Positions 22,891 to 32,274 are shown, counted from the first letter of the stretch. The stretch is 49,850 bases of DNA from Labilithrix sp. (GCA_028287065.1 JAQBQJ010000229.1:1-49850); one strand, 5' to 3'. Notes: generated from the sequence alone by a model not told the origin. Numbers and translations are program-made.

Positions 22891-23613
22891 TCAGGCGCGT
22901 CCGTAGACCGGCACCGCCGCTCCCGACACGTCGCGCGATTCGTCGGAGAGCAAGAACGCGATCACCGACGACGCCGACTCGAGCGAGACCCACTTCGCGG
23001 GGTCGGCCTTCGGCATCGATGCGCGGTTCGCCGCCGTGTCCATCGTGCTCGGGAGGATGGCATTGATGCGCACGCCGTCGTCGAGGACCTCCTGCGCGAC
23101 GGCCTGCGCCATCGCGACGACCGCGGCCTTCGATGCGGCGTACGTCGCAGCGCCGGTGCTCGTCCACGGACGCTCGACGACGCGCGAGCCGACGACGACG
23201 ATGCTCCCGGCCTTCTTCTCGACCATCGCCGGCAAGAGGGCGCGCAGTGCCCGGTACGCCGTGTCGACGTTCAACGCGATCATCTTCTCGTAGGTGCTGT
23301 CGTCGTTCGCGGCGTGGAGCGGCGTGCCGCCTTCCCATCCTCCGGCAACGAGGACGCCGTGCGTGGGGGCGCCGCCGAGCGCGGCCTTCGTCCCGGCGAG
23401 CGCGGCATTCCACGTCTCGGCCTTCGCGAAGTCCCCGGCATGACCGAAGGCGTTCGCGTTGCCGAGCTGCGTTGCGATCTGCGCGAGCCGCTCCTTCGCG
23501 CGCTCGGTGTCGAACAGCGCGACGCGGTAGCCCTTGGAGGCGAGGTGAGCGGCGAGCGCGCTGCCGAGCGCGCCGGCGCCGCCGGTGATTGCGACGATGC
23601 GTTCGGTGGCCAT
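22891..23613 (-). CDS. short-chain dehydrogenase/reductase
   Basis: The 240-residue enzyme has the Rossmann loop TGGAGALGSALA, a D-at-strand-3-like VALFDTERAKE (suggesting NAD preference, not certain), NVDTAYRA, the catalytic Ser in VVVGSRVV and Tyr-x3-Lys in YAASKAAV. The C-terminus ends with the substrate-loop and a PVYGRA end. Substrate unknown. The gene lies 27 bp after the EEP gene on the minus strand and may be cotranscribed. Confidence 0.88.
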   Translation of the reverse strand: MATERIVAITGGAGALGSALAAHLASKGYRVALFDTERAKERLAQIATQLGNANAFGHAGDFAKAETWNAALAGTKAALGGAPTHGVLVAGGWEGGTPLHAANDDSTYEKMIALNVDTAYRALRALLPAMVEKKAGSIVVVGSRVVERPWTSTGAATYAASKAAVVAMAQAVAQEVLDDGVRINAILPSTMDTAANRASMPKADPAKWVSLESASSVIAFLLSDESRDVSGAAVPVYGRA

Positions 23614-23640
23614 GCGGCGCAGCTTAGTACGCGAGCGTCG

Positions 23641-24576
23641 CTACGCGAACGTGAAGCGTCCGACGATCGGCACGTGATCCGACAGGCCGCGGAACACGCC
23701 CGTGCGATGGCCGAACCGATGCGTGCTCTCGAAATCGAGCCACTTCAAGCCGCCGCCGCTGAACATGTGATCGAGATGCATGCGCAGGTTCATGAACCCC
23801 GCCGTGGGCCACTTCACGAGGGCCTCCTCGTCGAGGCGGTAGTGGTGCGCGAACGCGTCGCGGAAGCCGCTGTCGCAGAGCGTGCGGTACACGGGCGATC
23901 CCGGCAGCGCGTTGAAGTCGCCGACGACGACGTAGCGCTCGCTCTTCCGTTCCTTCGCGACGAAGCGGAGGAGGTTCTGCGCCTCCTCGACCTGGTTCGG
24001 GCCCCAGCCCATGCGTCGTGGCTCGAGCCAGAACTCGCGCGAGAACGTCGTGGGCAGACTGAGGTGCGTGTTGAAGATGTCGAGGTCGAGCCCTGATTTG
24101 TGCTCGACGCGAAGGTGCGCGCAGATGCGCGTCTGCTTCAGCTTCTTGACGGGATGGATGCGCGAGCGACGGAACGTGATGTCGTGCGGCTGGCCCGCGT
24201 TGTGGTGCGACACGCGGAAGTCCCGCTTCGCGATCACGGCGAGCCCCGTCGTGTAGAGCGGCGCGACGCTGAGCCGGTACGTGTGCGCGGGGAAGTAGTA
24301 CGCCTCGTACGAGTCGCGTTTCCCCTGCGCGTGCAGCGCGCGATGGAGCATGGCCATCAGGCGCTCGAGCTGCGTCTCGCCCTCGGGGGCGGGGTGCGCG
24401 ACGTTGGAACGAAGCGACGTGGTCTCGACCTCCTGGAGGCAGATCACGTCGGCGAGCGGGTCGAGGCCGGCGAGCGCCTCGGCGATCCGCTCCATTGCCT
24501 TCGCGGTGCTCGCGAGGCCGCGCGTGCCGTGACCGAAGTAGCGAACGTTGTACGTGAGGACGCGCACGGCCGGCAT
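23641..24576 (-). CDS. endonuclease/exonuclease/phosphatase (EEP) family protein
   Basis: I choose the ATG at 24576 (MPAVRVLTYNVRYFG); the frame extends 47 codons upstream, but that sequence overlaps the promoter of the divergent kinase and does not look protein-like. The 311-residue product has the EEP catalytic motifs: LTYNVRYF (Asn), ICLQEVE (metal Glu), FNTHLSLP (His), VVVGDFNALPGS (Asp and Asn) and LSDHVPIVG (Asp-His). Members cut DNA, RNA, sphingomyelin, or inositol phosphates; the loops here do not decide. There is no signal peptide. Confidence 0.87.
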   Translation of the reverse strand: MPAVRVLTYNVRYFGHGTRGLASTAKAMERIAEALAGLDPLADVICLQEVETTSLRSNVAHPAPEGETQLERLMAMLHRALHAQGKRDSYEAYYFPAHTYRLSVAPLYTTGLAVIAKRDFRVSHHNAGQPHDITFRRSRIHPVKKLKQTRICAHLRVEHKSGLDLDIFNTHLSLPTTFSREFWLEPRRMGWGPNQVEEAQNLLRFVAKERKSERYVVVGDFNALPGSPVYRTLCDSGFRDAFAHHYRLDEEALVKWPTAGFMNLRMHLDHMFSGGGLKWLDFESTHRFGHRTGVFRGLSDHVPIVGRFTFA

Positions 24577-24673
24577 CGAACGCTCGATTGTAGATCGGCT
24601 TCGCTCGTACGTCCCCGCGGCAGGAAAGTCGCACGACGCCGGGACCGCTCCAGTTTGGGCTACACTCAGCGCC

Positions 24674-26224
24674 GTGAATGAACCGCGCGCCACGCTCGCG
24701 GCCGGGATGCAGGTCACGCCGAGCGTGCGCCTGGTCAGCCCGCTCGGCGCCGGTGGAATGGGCGCCGTCTGGCTCGCCGATCACACGGCGCTGAACACGC
24801 GGGTGGTCGTGAAGTTCATGCTCGTCGGCCTCGACGCGAGCACGAGCGCCCGCGCGCGCTTCAAGCGCGAGGCCGAGGCCGCTTCGCAGGTGAAGAGCCC
24901 GCACGTCGTCCAGACGTTCGACTACGGCGTGACGGCCGAAGGCGTCCCCTTCATCGTCATGGAGCACCTCGAAGGTCGCGACCTCGCCGCGGAGATCGCC
25001 GCGCGGGGCGCGCTCGATCCGGCGACGGTCATCACCATCGTCGCGCAGGTCGCGAAGGCGCTTGGTAAGGCGCATGCGTCGGGGCTCCTGCATCGCGACA
25101 TCAAGCCGGACAACATCTTCCTCTGTCAGAGCGAGGCCGAGGACGAGCTCTTCGTGAAGCTGCTCGACTTCGGGATCGCCAAGACGCACGCCGCCGATGG
25201 CGAGGCGGCGATCGACAGCCAGACGAAGACGGGACAGGTCGTCGGCACGCCCTTCTACATGAGCCCCGAGCAGGTGACCGCGCAGAAGGTCATCGACCTC
25301 CGCAGCGATCTCTGGTCGCTCGGCATCGTCGCCTTCGAGGCGCTCACCGGGCGGCGTCCTTTCGACGGTCCGTCGTTCGGCGCGCTGGCGGTGAAGATCG
25401 CGACCGGCGAGATGCCGAAGCCCTCCGAGGCGAATCCGGCCGTCCCCGAGGCCGTCGACACGTGGTTCGCGCAGGCCTGCGCGCGCGATCCGTCGGCGCG
25501 CTTCGCGACCGCGCGCGAGCTCGCCGATCGCCTGCGTGGCGCATTCGAAGGCGTCGTCTCGCTTCCTCCGGCCGTGTCGGGCGGCATGGCCGATTCGGGT
25601 CCGCGCAACGCCAAGAAGCCGATCCCGAGCGCGCCGCCTGGACCGATCTCCGTCGACGACGACGGCGACGGACGTCCCTCATTCGTGCTCGCGTCGACCG
25701 TGCAGCCCACGCTCACCGAGAGCGCCGGGGATCCCTCCGCGCTCGCACGCAGCGAGCCCGGGGGCGCGGCGGTCGCGATCGGCGCTCGTCCGGGCGACTC
25801 CCAGGCTCCGCGCGGACCCTCCGCGCGCACGAAGGTGATCGTCCCCGTGATCGCGCTCGGGATCATCACGCTCGCGACGGCCGCCGGGTGGAAGGCGAAG
25901 GAGCACAGCGGGGACACACCTTCGCCGTCGTTCCAGAATGCGAGCCCGCGCGACGTGCCTCCTCCGTCGTCGCCCGCTCCGCCGGTGACCGCTGCGCCGA
26001 GCGAGCTCGCGCCTTTGCCGTCCGTCACGGCGGCGATCTCGGCGATCGCCGACGCCGCGTCACCCGCGCCGACCCATGCGCCCGTCGTCACGACCGCGAC
26101 GCACGCGACCGTGCGTCCGCACGCATCCGTCACGCCGACCACGAAGCCCGCGACCAGCGCTCCCCCGCCGCGACCCTCGGCGGTCCCCACGTCCACCACC
26201 TCCCACGACGATCCTCTCTTCTGA
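24674..26224 (+). CDS. Hanks-type Ser/Thr protein kinase with one membrane helix
   Basis: The start is the GTG at 24674, about 15 codons before the glycine-rich loop. The 516-residue kinase has GAGGMGAVW, the ATP-binding Lys47 (VVVKFM), the catalytic loop HRDIKPDN (Asp142), DFG (165-167), the activation segment TGQVVGTPFYMSPEQ and the subdomain IX block DLRSDLWSLG. After about residue 275 comes a low-complexity linker, then a membrane helix (about 388-406) and a Pro/Ala/Thr/Ser-rich extracytoplasmic tail without a recognised sensor domain. All kinase residues are intact. It starts a series of same-strand genes for secreted and lipid-anchored proteins and is divergent from the EEP gene by 97 bp. 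The PP2C phosphatase at 19685 is a candidate partner. Confidence 0.92.
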   Translation: MNEPRATLAAGMQVTPSVRLVSPLGAGGMGAVWLADHTALNTRVVVKFMLVGLDASTSARARFKREAEAASQVKSPHVVQTFDYGVTAEGVPFIVMEHLEGRDLAAEIAARGALDPATVITIVAQVAKALGKAHASGLLHRDIKPDNIFLCQSEAEDELFVKLLDFGIAKTHAADGEAAIDSQTKTGQVVGTPFYMSPEQVTAQKVIDLRSDLWSLGIVAFEALTGRRPFDGPSFGALAVKIATGEMPKPSEANPAVPEAVDTWFAQACARDPSARFATARELADRLRGAFEGVVSLPPAVSGGMADSGPRNAKKPIPSAPPGPISVDDDGDGRPSFVLASTVQPTLTESAGDPSALARSEPGGAAVAIGARPGDSQAPRGPSARTKVIVPVIALGIITLATAAGWKAKEHSGDTPSPSFQNASPRDVPPPSSPAPPVTAAPSELAPLPSVTAAISAIADAASPAPTHAPVVTTATHATVRPHASVTPTTKPATSAPPPRPSAVPTSTTSHDDPLF

Positions 26225-26240
26225 GCTCCTGACGCTTTTC

Positions 26241-27218
26241 ATGCGCCGCTCCCTCGCCGTCGCGATCCTCCTCGCCTCCGCGCTCGCATGTCCGGCGATC
26301 GCGCACGCCGCGCCGGAGCCGAGCGCAGGCGACCTCGCGACCGCACGAAATGCCTTGAAAGAAGGCCTCGCGCTGCGCGAGCAAGGCGATCTCCTCGGCG
26401 CGCTCGGCCGCTTCACCACGGCGTACGATCTGGTGCAGACCCCCGTGACGGCGTTCGAGCTCGCGAAGACGCACCTGCTGATGGGGCACGTCCTCCAGGC
26501 GCACGAGCTCTTCATCAAGATCGGGCGCCTCCCGCCCGCGCTCGAGGAATCGCAGCGCTCGGCCACGGCGCGCGAAGAGGCGAACCGCCTCGCCGCCGAT
26601 CTCGAGCCGCGCATCCCGACGCTTCGCCTGCACCTGCGGCTCCCGCCCGATGCGACCGCAGCCGTTCGCATCGACGAGGATCCGATCGTGACGACCGGCG
26701 CCGTCACGCCGCGCGCGGTCGATCCGGGCAAGCACGTCATCATCGCGCACGCCGGCGACGGGCCCGAGCTGCGCGTGACCGTCGACGTGGCCGAGGGCGA
26801 GACGAAGGACGTCGATCTCGCGCCGCAATGGGTGCCGCCGAAAGCGCCCGTCACGCCGCCCGGCGGCGGACAGGTGGTCTACCTCCGTCAGACGAACCCG
26901 CTCGTCTTCGTCGGCTTCACCGTGTCGTCCGTCGCGCTCACGCTCACCGGCGTCGCGGCCGTCCTCGCCGTCAATGCCGCCGGTCGCGCGCACGACCGTT
27001 GTGGCAGCGACTATTGCCCTCAGCACGTCCGCGACTCGGACGTGACGGAGATGGGGACGTGGCTCGTCGTCACCGGCGTCGCCGGCGGAGCGACGCTCGC
27101 GTTCTTCACGCTCGCCGTGCTGAGCATCGGGAAGCCGGTCAACGAGAAGGTCACCGCGCATGCCGGCGCAAGGCCGTACATCGGGCCGGGATCGGCCGGC
27201 GTCGTCGGGAGCTTCTGA
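26241..27218 (+). CDS. secreted TPR-like/PEGA-like protein with C-terminal membrane helices
   Basis: The ATG at 26241 gives a 325-residue protein with a clear Sec signal (RRSLAVAILLASALACPAIAHAA). It has a helical repeat region (ARNALKEGLALREQGDLLGALGRF, TPVTAFELAKTHLLMGHVLQAHELF, as in TPR proteins), then a beta domain (TLRLHLRLPPDATAAVRIDEDPI ... GKHVIIAHAGDGPELRVTVDVAEGE) resembling PEGA domains, and two hydrophobic helices (VFVGFTVSSVALTLTGVAAVL and WLVVTGVAGGATLAFFTLAVL). This domain order is common in myxobacterial proteins next to Ser/Thr kinases. It begins 16 bp after the kinase stop, so an operon is likely. Function unknown; a sensor or scaffold at the envelope is possible. Confidence 0.8.
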   Translation: MRRSLAVAILLASALACPAIAHAAPEPSAGDLATARNALKEGLALREQGDLLGALGRFTTAYDLVQTPVTAFELAKTHLLMGHVLQAHELFIKIGRLPPALEESQRSATAREEANRLAADLEPRIPTLRLHLRLPPDATAAVRIDEDPIVTTGAVTPRAVDPGKHVIIAHAGDGPELRVTVDVAEGETKDVDLAPQWVPPKAPVTPPGGGQVVYLRQTNPLVFVGFTVSSVALTLTGVAAVLAVNAAGRAHDRCGSDYCPQHVRDSDVTEMGTWLVVTGVAGGATLAFFTLAVLSIGKPVNEKVTAHAGARPYIGPGSAGVVGSF

Positions 27219-27220
27219 GC

Positions 27221-28069
27221 ATGCGAGCCCGCGCGCGTGCGCTCCTCGCTCTCGCCGTGTCGGCCGCGCTCGGTGCTGCGCTCTCCTGCAACACGTTCGA
27301 TCTCCCGAACGAGACCTGCGACCCGTCGAAGCAGCACGGCGGCCAGCTCTCCGAGCCGCTGAGCGAGAGCGCATGCAACCGCTGCCTCGAGGACAGCTGC
27401 TGCGACGTCGTCGGCGTGTGCGAGCGCAAGAACGGCTGCACCGAGATCGTGTCCGGCGTCCATGCGTGTGTGCTGCACGAAGGGCTCGGCGGCGCGCGCG
27501 CCGAGACGACGTGCGCGAAGCCGCTCGACGACATGAAGGAGGCCGACGACGCGTATCGATGCATGCGCGATCAGTGCGGAGGACCCTGCGGTCTGCCGGT
27601 GTGTCGCGTCGATCAAGCCGCGCTCCTCATCCATAGCGCCGAATGCGATGGCTGCTTCGCGAGCTCCTGCTGTCCCGAGCTCAACGCCTGCTACGGCAGC
27701 CGCGCATGCAAGCTCACCGTCGAGTGCATCGTGAAGGAGTGCGGCTCGAGCTTCGGCAGCACGCTCGTCGCCGATGCGCTCGTCGGCGCGCCGCTCACGG
27801 CACCTGCCGACGCGGGCGATCTCGCGAGCGTCTGCCCCGACGGCGGCGCACCTCCCTCGGGCCTCCTCGGCGTCCAGGAATGCGTTCGCAAATGCCTCTG
27901 CGAGTTCAAGGACAACGACCAGGGGCTCCCGCCGAAGGATCCCGCGCAGCGCTCGATCTTCCTCGCCCTGCAGGTCTATCGCTGCGGTGTGCAGGCCGAC
28001 TGCGGCTCGCTGTGCACCGACGGGACCGACGGCGGCGGAGACGCGACGCGGAACGGAGACGCCCCGTGA
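27221..28069 (+). CDS. Cys-rich lipoprotein with two CxxC-x4-CC-x5-C modules
   Basis: The 282-residue protein begins two bases after the previous stop. Its signal ends AALSC (lipidated Cys about residue 24). The mature part has many Cys, including two segments with the same spacing: CNRCLEDSCCDVVGVC and CDGCFASSCCPELNAC. Each is about 70-90 residues apart and followed by more Cys (CVLHEG..CAKPLDD; CYGSRACKLTVECIVKEC), so the protein looks like two copies of a disulphide-rich module, then a third, weaker C-terminal one. Cys-rich secreted proteins are common in myxobacteria. No enzyme motif is visible. The Asp/Gly-rich tail is disordered. It likely belongs to the kinase operon. Confidence 0.8.
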   Translation: MRARARALLALAVSAALGAALSCNTFDLPNETCDPSKQHGGQLSEPLSESACNRCLEDSCCDVVGVCERKNGCTEIVSGVHACVLHEGLGGARAETTCAKPLDDMKEADDAYRCMRDQCGGPCGLPVCRVDQAALLIHSAECDGCFASSCCPELNACYGSRACKLTVECIVKECGSSFGSTLVADALVGAPLTAPADAGDLASVCPDGGAPPSGLLGVQECVRKCLCEFKDNDQGLPPKDPAQRSIFLALQVYRCGVQADCGSLCTDGTDGGGDATRNGDAP

Positions 28070-28196
28070 AGTGCACGAAAGTCCGAGGGTTCCTGACGCG
28101 GCGCGCCTCCGAATGGATCTCTTTTGGTCCATGTAGGTGATTGGAATCCTTCACTTAAAACGGATCACGACACACGGCAGTGCTACGTTTTCCGAT

Positions 28197-29039
28197 GTGA
28201 ACGTCCCTTCTTCTTGCCGCTTCGTCGCGGCTCTTCTCGCGGGGGTCGGCATTGCCGCGCTCGGTGCGTGCTCGGCGAATGCTCCGGAGGTCCCGGACGA
28301 TCTCGTCTCGCCCGATCCTCAGCCCTCGAAGAAGCCGACCGGCGGAAGCCGAGGCACGAGCGAAGTGAAGGAAGCGGACGCGAGCGTTCCGGACGCCGAG
28401 GTCGAGTGCAAGACCGTGGCGCCGAACAACCGGTGTGGTCTCGTCCCGCAGTGCGGATGCAACAACAACGAGACGTGCGACGTGACGAACGAGACGACCG
28501 GCGCGACGTCGTGCGTGACGGCGGGAGGCGCGGCGCTCGGCCGGCCTTGCGTGCAGACCGGTGACTGCCTCGCGGGGCTCACGTGCGAGTACGGCGCGTG
28601 TCGTCCGTACTGCGCGACGCCGCGGACGAAGTGCAACGTGGGCGGCACGGACCTCTGCGTCGAGACGCTCGGCGACGACGGCAAGCCGATCACGAACAAG
28701 AACTTCTGCACGCTGAAATGCGACCCGCGCATGCCCGCCGCGGTGTGCGGCACGAACTCGTGCCACTGGCTCGAGGACTACTACAAGCCGGAGTCGGTCA
28801 GCGACTGCAACCGTCCCGGCACGAAGCTGCCGTACAGCGACGTGTGCGCAGGCGACGCGGACTGCCAGCCCGGCTTCGCGTGCATCAAGCATCCGGACTA
28901 CGGCTTCGAGTGCGAGCGCTGGTGCCGGATCGGCGTCGCGGGCGACTGCCCGACGACGCCCGCCGGCCTGAAGTGCAACGACGTGTTCGGCACGCTCGCG
29001 CCGGTCATCAACGGCGTGAAGGAAGGCCTCTGCCAGTAA
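28197..29039 (+). CDS. Cys-rich lipoprotein
   Basis: I use the GTG at 28197 because it gives the lipoprotein signal MNVPSSCRFVAALLAGVGIAALGAC with Cys25; an upstream ATG at 28137 would give an unusual N-terminus. The 280-residue product has an Asp/Pro/Ser linker to about residue 75, followed by a series of Cys-rich short modules (CGLVPQCGCNNNETCDV, GRPCVQTGDCLAGLTCEYGACRPYC, CAGDADCQPGFACIKHPDYGFECERWC). The pattern C-x5-DC-x2-G-x2-C resembles small disulphide repeats of myxobacterial surface proteins. It is separated from the previous gene by 127 bp that are AT-rich near the 3' end (28137-28196), so it may have its own promoter. Function unknown. Confidence 0.78.
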   Translation: MNVPSSCRFVAALLAGVGIAALGACSANAPEVPDDLVSPDPQPSKKPTGGSRGTSEVKEADASVPDAEVECKTVAPNNRCGLVPQCGCNNNETCDVTNETTGATSCVTAGGAALGRPCVQTGDCLAGLTCEYGACRPYCATPRTKCNVGGTDLCVETLGDDGKPITNKNFCTLKCDPRMPAAVCGTNSCHWLEDYYKPESVSDCNRPGTKLPYSDVCAGDADCQPGFACIKHPDYGFECERWCRIGVAGDCPTTPAGLKCNDVFGTLAPVINGVKEGLCQ

Positions 29040-29206
29040 CGGTCACGGGGCGATCGGTCGCGGGCCGCGTGGCGGCGCCGGCGTTCTGATCGCAGCGCGA
29101 TCGTGCTTCGGGCGGCGGCTCGCACGCGATCGGTGGACGGTGCGTTCCTCCCGACCGACGTGAGCGCCGCGCGCGCGTCTGTGGTAGCCATTGGCCAGGA
29201 TTTCCA

Positions 29207-31183
29207 ATGTCGGACCGAATCAACGTACGCAATCTGCTCGAGCAGAAGGGCCAGCTGTCCCCTGACGTCGTCGCCATCAAGACCGATGGCAAGATCGTCG
29301 ACCTCCATTCGTTCGTCGACCCGACGACGACGTTCGACCTCGTGCGTGCGACGGACAAGGACGGCCTGCAGGTCATCCGTCACTCGACGGCGCACGTCAT
29401 GGCCGACGCGGTCCAGAAGCTCTTTCCCGGCACCAAGGTGACCATCGGTCCCGCGATCGAGGACGGGTTCTATTACGACTTCGACAAGCCGGGCGGCGGC
29501 TTCACCGAGGAAGATCTCAAGAAGATCGAGAAGACGATGCGCGACATCGTGAAGGGCAACACGCCCTTCCGCCGCGAGGTCGTCTCGCGCAACGACGCGC
29601 TGTCGCTCTTCGAGAAGATGGGCGAGACCTTCAAGGTCGAGATCATCAAGTCGATCCCGGAAGGCGAGGAGATCAGCCTCTACAAGCACGGCACCCACGA
29701 GAAATCGTCGAACTACGAGAAGGACTGGGTCGACGTCTGCGAGGGCCCGCACGTCCCGCGTACGAGCAACCTCGGCGCCGTGCGGCTCACGAGCGTCGCC
29801 GGTGCGTACTGGCGCGGCGACGAGCGCAACCCGATGCTCCAGCGCATCTACGGCACCGCGTTCGCCACGCAGGAGGCGCTCGACGAGCACCTCAAGCTCA
29901 TCGAAGAGGCGAAGGCACGCGATCATCGCAAGCTCGGAAAAGAGCTCGATCTGTTCCTTTTCGATCAGGTCGCGCCCGCGATGCCGTTCTTCCTCCCGCG
30001 CGGCGCGCACATCTACAACGCGCTCGTCGACTACATGCGCGGCCTCTACGCGGTGCACGGCTACGAGGAGGTGATCACGCCGCAGGCGTTCGATCCGAAG
30101 CTGTTCCGCACGAGCGGTCACCTCGGCAACTACAACGAGAACATGTACCGGCTGTGGACCGAGGACCTCCTCGAGGACGCGGTCGCGAAGGACAAGGACG
30201 GGAGCGAGAAGTCGACGGTCGACTTCATCAAGCAGCTCCAGGACAGCTCGTTCGCGATCAAGCCGATGAACTGTCCGAGCCACTGCGTGATCTTCGGATC
30301 ACGTCGTCGGAGCTACCGCGAGCTCCCGTGGCGCGTCGCAGACTTCGGTCGCCTTCATCGCTACGAGCGCGGCGGCGTCGTCCACGGGCTCTCGCGCGTC
30401 CGCACGTTCTGCCAGGACGACGCGCACATCTTCTGCACGCGCGCGCAGGTCGCCGAGGAGATCGAGAAGTTCATCCAGCTCCTCTACGTCGCGTACAAGG
30501 CGTTCGGCTTCGAGAAGATCGACGTGAAGCTCGCGCTCCGTCCCGAGAAGCGCATCGGCACCGATGCCGACTGGGACATGAGCGAGGGCGCGCTCGCCGA
30601 AGGCCTACGTCGCGCGGGGCTCGCGTTCGAGAACCTCCCCGGCGAGGGCGCGTTCTACGGACCGAAGGTCGAGTTCCACGTGCAGGACGCGCTCAAGCGG
30701 AGCTGGCAGCTCGGCACGATCCAGTTCGATCCCAACCTGCCCGAGCGCTTCGAGCTCGACTACGTCGGCGAGGACGGGAAGGAGCATCGCCCGGTCATGC
30801 TCCATCGCGCGGTCTTCGGATCGCTCGAGCGCTTCATCAGCGTCTACATCGAGCACTGCGGCGGGAATTTCCCGGCGTGGATCGCGCCGATGCAGGCGAT
30901 CGTCCTCACCGTCAGCGACAAGAGCGAGGCCTACGGCCGCGACGTGCTCGCGCGCCTGAAGGCGCACGGCTTCCGCGTCGAGGCGGACTTCTCCGGCGAC
31001 AAGCTCGGCGCGAAGATCCGCAACGCGCGGTCGATGCGCCACCCGTACATGATCATCCTCGGCGAGAAAGACGTCGAGGGCGGCACGGTGTCCGTACGCT
31101 CGCGCGACAAGGGCGAGCTCGGCGCGATGCCGTACGATCAGTTCGTGGCGACACTGGCGGAAGAGAGCAAGCCGCCGCGCTGA
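29207..31183 (+). CDS. thrS: threonyl-tRNA synthetase
   Basis: The 658-residue enzyme charges tRNA-Thr. An N-terminal TGS-like part (residues 1-50) is shorter than usual. The editing domain has HSTAH (59-63) and the Cys-x3-His partner (DVCEGPHVP). The catalytic core has motif 2 FGRLHRYERGG, a zinc-binding Cys in MNCPSHC (Cys356), the HHIFCT-type segment DAHIFC, and motif 3 GSLERFI. The C-terminal anticodon-binding domain (WIAPMQAIVLTVSDK...) is present. An insert of about 20 residues (DLLEDAVAKDKDGSEKSTVD) before the MNCP motif is unusual. Start is ATG at 29207; a GGCCAGGA-like purine stretch precedes it. No T-box leader is expected in this group and none is seen. Confidence 0.95.
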   Translation: MSDRINVRNLLEQKGQLSPDVVAIKTDGKIVDLHSFVDPTTTFDLVRATDKDGLQVIRHSTAHVMADAVQKLFPGTKVTIGPAIEDGFYYDFDKPGGGFTEEDLKKIEKTMRDIVKGNTPFRREVVSRNDALSLFEKMGETFKVEIIKSIPEGEEISLYKHGTHEKSSNYEKDWVDVCEGPHVPRTSNLGAVRLTSVAGAYWRGDERNPMLQRIYGTAFATQEALDEHLKLIEEAKARDHRKLGKELDLFLFDQVAPAMPFFLPRGAHIYNALVDYMRGLYAVHGYEEVITPQAFDPKLFRTSGHLGNYNENMYRLWTEDLLEDAVAKDKDGSEKSTVDFIKQLQDSSFAIKPMNCPSHCVIFGSRRRSYRELPWRVADFGRLHRYERGGVVHGLSRVRTFCQDDAHIFCTRAQVAEEIEKFIQLLYVAYKAFGFEKIDVKLALRPEKRIGTDADWDMSEGALAEGLRRAGLAFENLPGEGAFYGPKVEFHVQDALKRSWQLGTIQFDPNLPERFELDYVGEDGKEHRPVMLHRAVFGSLERFISVYIEHCGGNFPAWIAPMQAIVLTVSDKSEAYGRDVLARLKAHGFRVEADFSGDKLGAKIRNARSMRHPYMIILGEKDVEGGTVSVRSRDKGELGAMPYDQFVATLAEESKPPR

Positions 31184-31191
31184 GCGGGCTT

Positions 31192-31210
31192 CGACATCCA
31201 GTCGATGTCG
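31192..31210. terminator. short hairpin between convergent thrS and FHA-GAF genes
   Basis: In the 28-bp gap between the two convergent genes, cgacatc (31192-31198) pairs with gatgtcg (31204-31210), a 7-bp stem with a 5-base loop. There is no T-run. It may be a weak bidirectional terminator; only the symmetry is seen. Confidence 0.35.
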
Positions 31211-31211
31211 G

Positions 31212-32120
31212 TCATGGCTTCTCGCTGCCGCGACGCAGCGCGTGGCTGTCCATCGCGACGGCGGCCATGTTCGCGAGCGCGCGGAACAGCGCGAGATCGT
31301 CGGGGCGGAACGCGTCCGCCTGGGACACGCTGTCGGCGTAGAGGACGCCGACCGTTCCGCCGCCCGGATTGATCGGCACGGCCATCGCGGACTTGATCGA
31401 AGCGTCTTCCTTCGGATCGCCGGGCAGCGTCCGGTCGCGCGAGACGTCGGCGAAGGACGTGGGGCTGCCCTTGTCGACGACCCAGTCGATCACGCGCTTG
31501 CTGTACGGCCGCGGCGCCGCGCCGACGAACGTCTTGATGACCCGCGGCTTCATCTGGAGCGTCTTGTCGTCGAGCGCGAGGAGCGCGATGCGATCGACCT
31601 CGAGCACCTGGACGGCGAGGACGACGAGCTCGTCGAGCATGCGCTCGAGCGGCTGCTCGCCGACGAGGAGCTCGCTCGCGCGGATCAGCAGGAACAGCTT
31701 GTCCTTGTAACGCTGGTCGTCGTCGAGGACGGCGGGCGGCGGCACCTTCGTGACGCGCTTGCTCATCGACGCATCGAGCGCGAGCGGCGAGGGGAGCGTC
31801 TGCGCGCCGACGGAGATGCGCGGGCTGCGCGTGGTCGCCCCTTCGACGAGGAACGTGATGTCGCCGCAGCGGAACGTGTCGCCCTCGAGGATCTCGCAGG
31901 CGGGGACGCGCTTCCCGTTGAAGTAGATCCCGTTCTTGCTCTGCAGGTCGGCGATGCGGACTCGCTTGCCGTCGTAATCGAGCTGCGCGTGCTTCCGCGA
32001 CAGGCTCTTGTGCATGCAGACGATCTGGTTGTCCTTCGTCCGGCCGATGGTCGAGGTGCCGACCGGAAGCATGAATGTCTCTTCCTCGGCCGTCCCCGGG
32101 TTCATCACGAGAGAGAGCAC
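31212..32120 (-). CDS. FHA-GAF signalling protein
   Basis: The preferred start is the GTG at 32120 (VLSLVMNPGTAEEE), giving 302 residues; an ATG five codons later is possible. An FHA domain occupies about residues 10-95 (IGRTKDNQIV, LSRKHAQLDYDG, DLQSKNGIYFNGKRV): the Gly-Arg, Ser-x2-His and Asn-Gly residues that read phospho-threonine are present. A linker is followed by a GAF domain (about 145-300; LERMLDELVVLAVQVLEVDRIALLAL ... AVPINPGGGTVGVLYADS). It should bind phosphorylated proteins and a small ligand, and could be read by the Ser/Thr kinases of the organism. It sits on the opposite strand between thrS and infC, which are usually adjacent. Confidence 0.88.
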   Translation of the reverse strand: MLSLVMNPGTAEEETFMLPVGTSTIGRTKDNQIVCMHKSLSRKHAQLDYDGKRVRIADLQSKNGIYFNGKRVPACEILEGDTFRCGDITFLVEGATTRSPRISVGAQTLPSPLALDASMSKRVTKVPPPAVLDDDQRYKDKLFLLIRASELLVGEQPLERMLDELVVLAVQVLEVDRIALLALDDKTLQMKPRVIKTFVGAAPRPYSKRVIDWVVDKGSPTSFADVSRDRTLPGDPKEDASIKSAMAVPINPGGGTVGVLYADSVSQADAFRPDDLALFRALANMAAVAMDSHALRRGSEKP

Positions 32121-32274
32121 CGGGGCACCGTACCACGGCCGATCTCGCGGCAAAAATGCGTGGCAAAGACGACCGCGGCACCAAACCGCCAGCATTTGCC
32201 CGCTTTTTGCAAAATGCCCGGCGCGCGGCGCCGGTGAATCTGCACAGGAGCCTCGAAAACAAGGCCCGCCGGGG

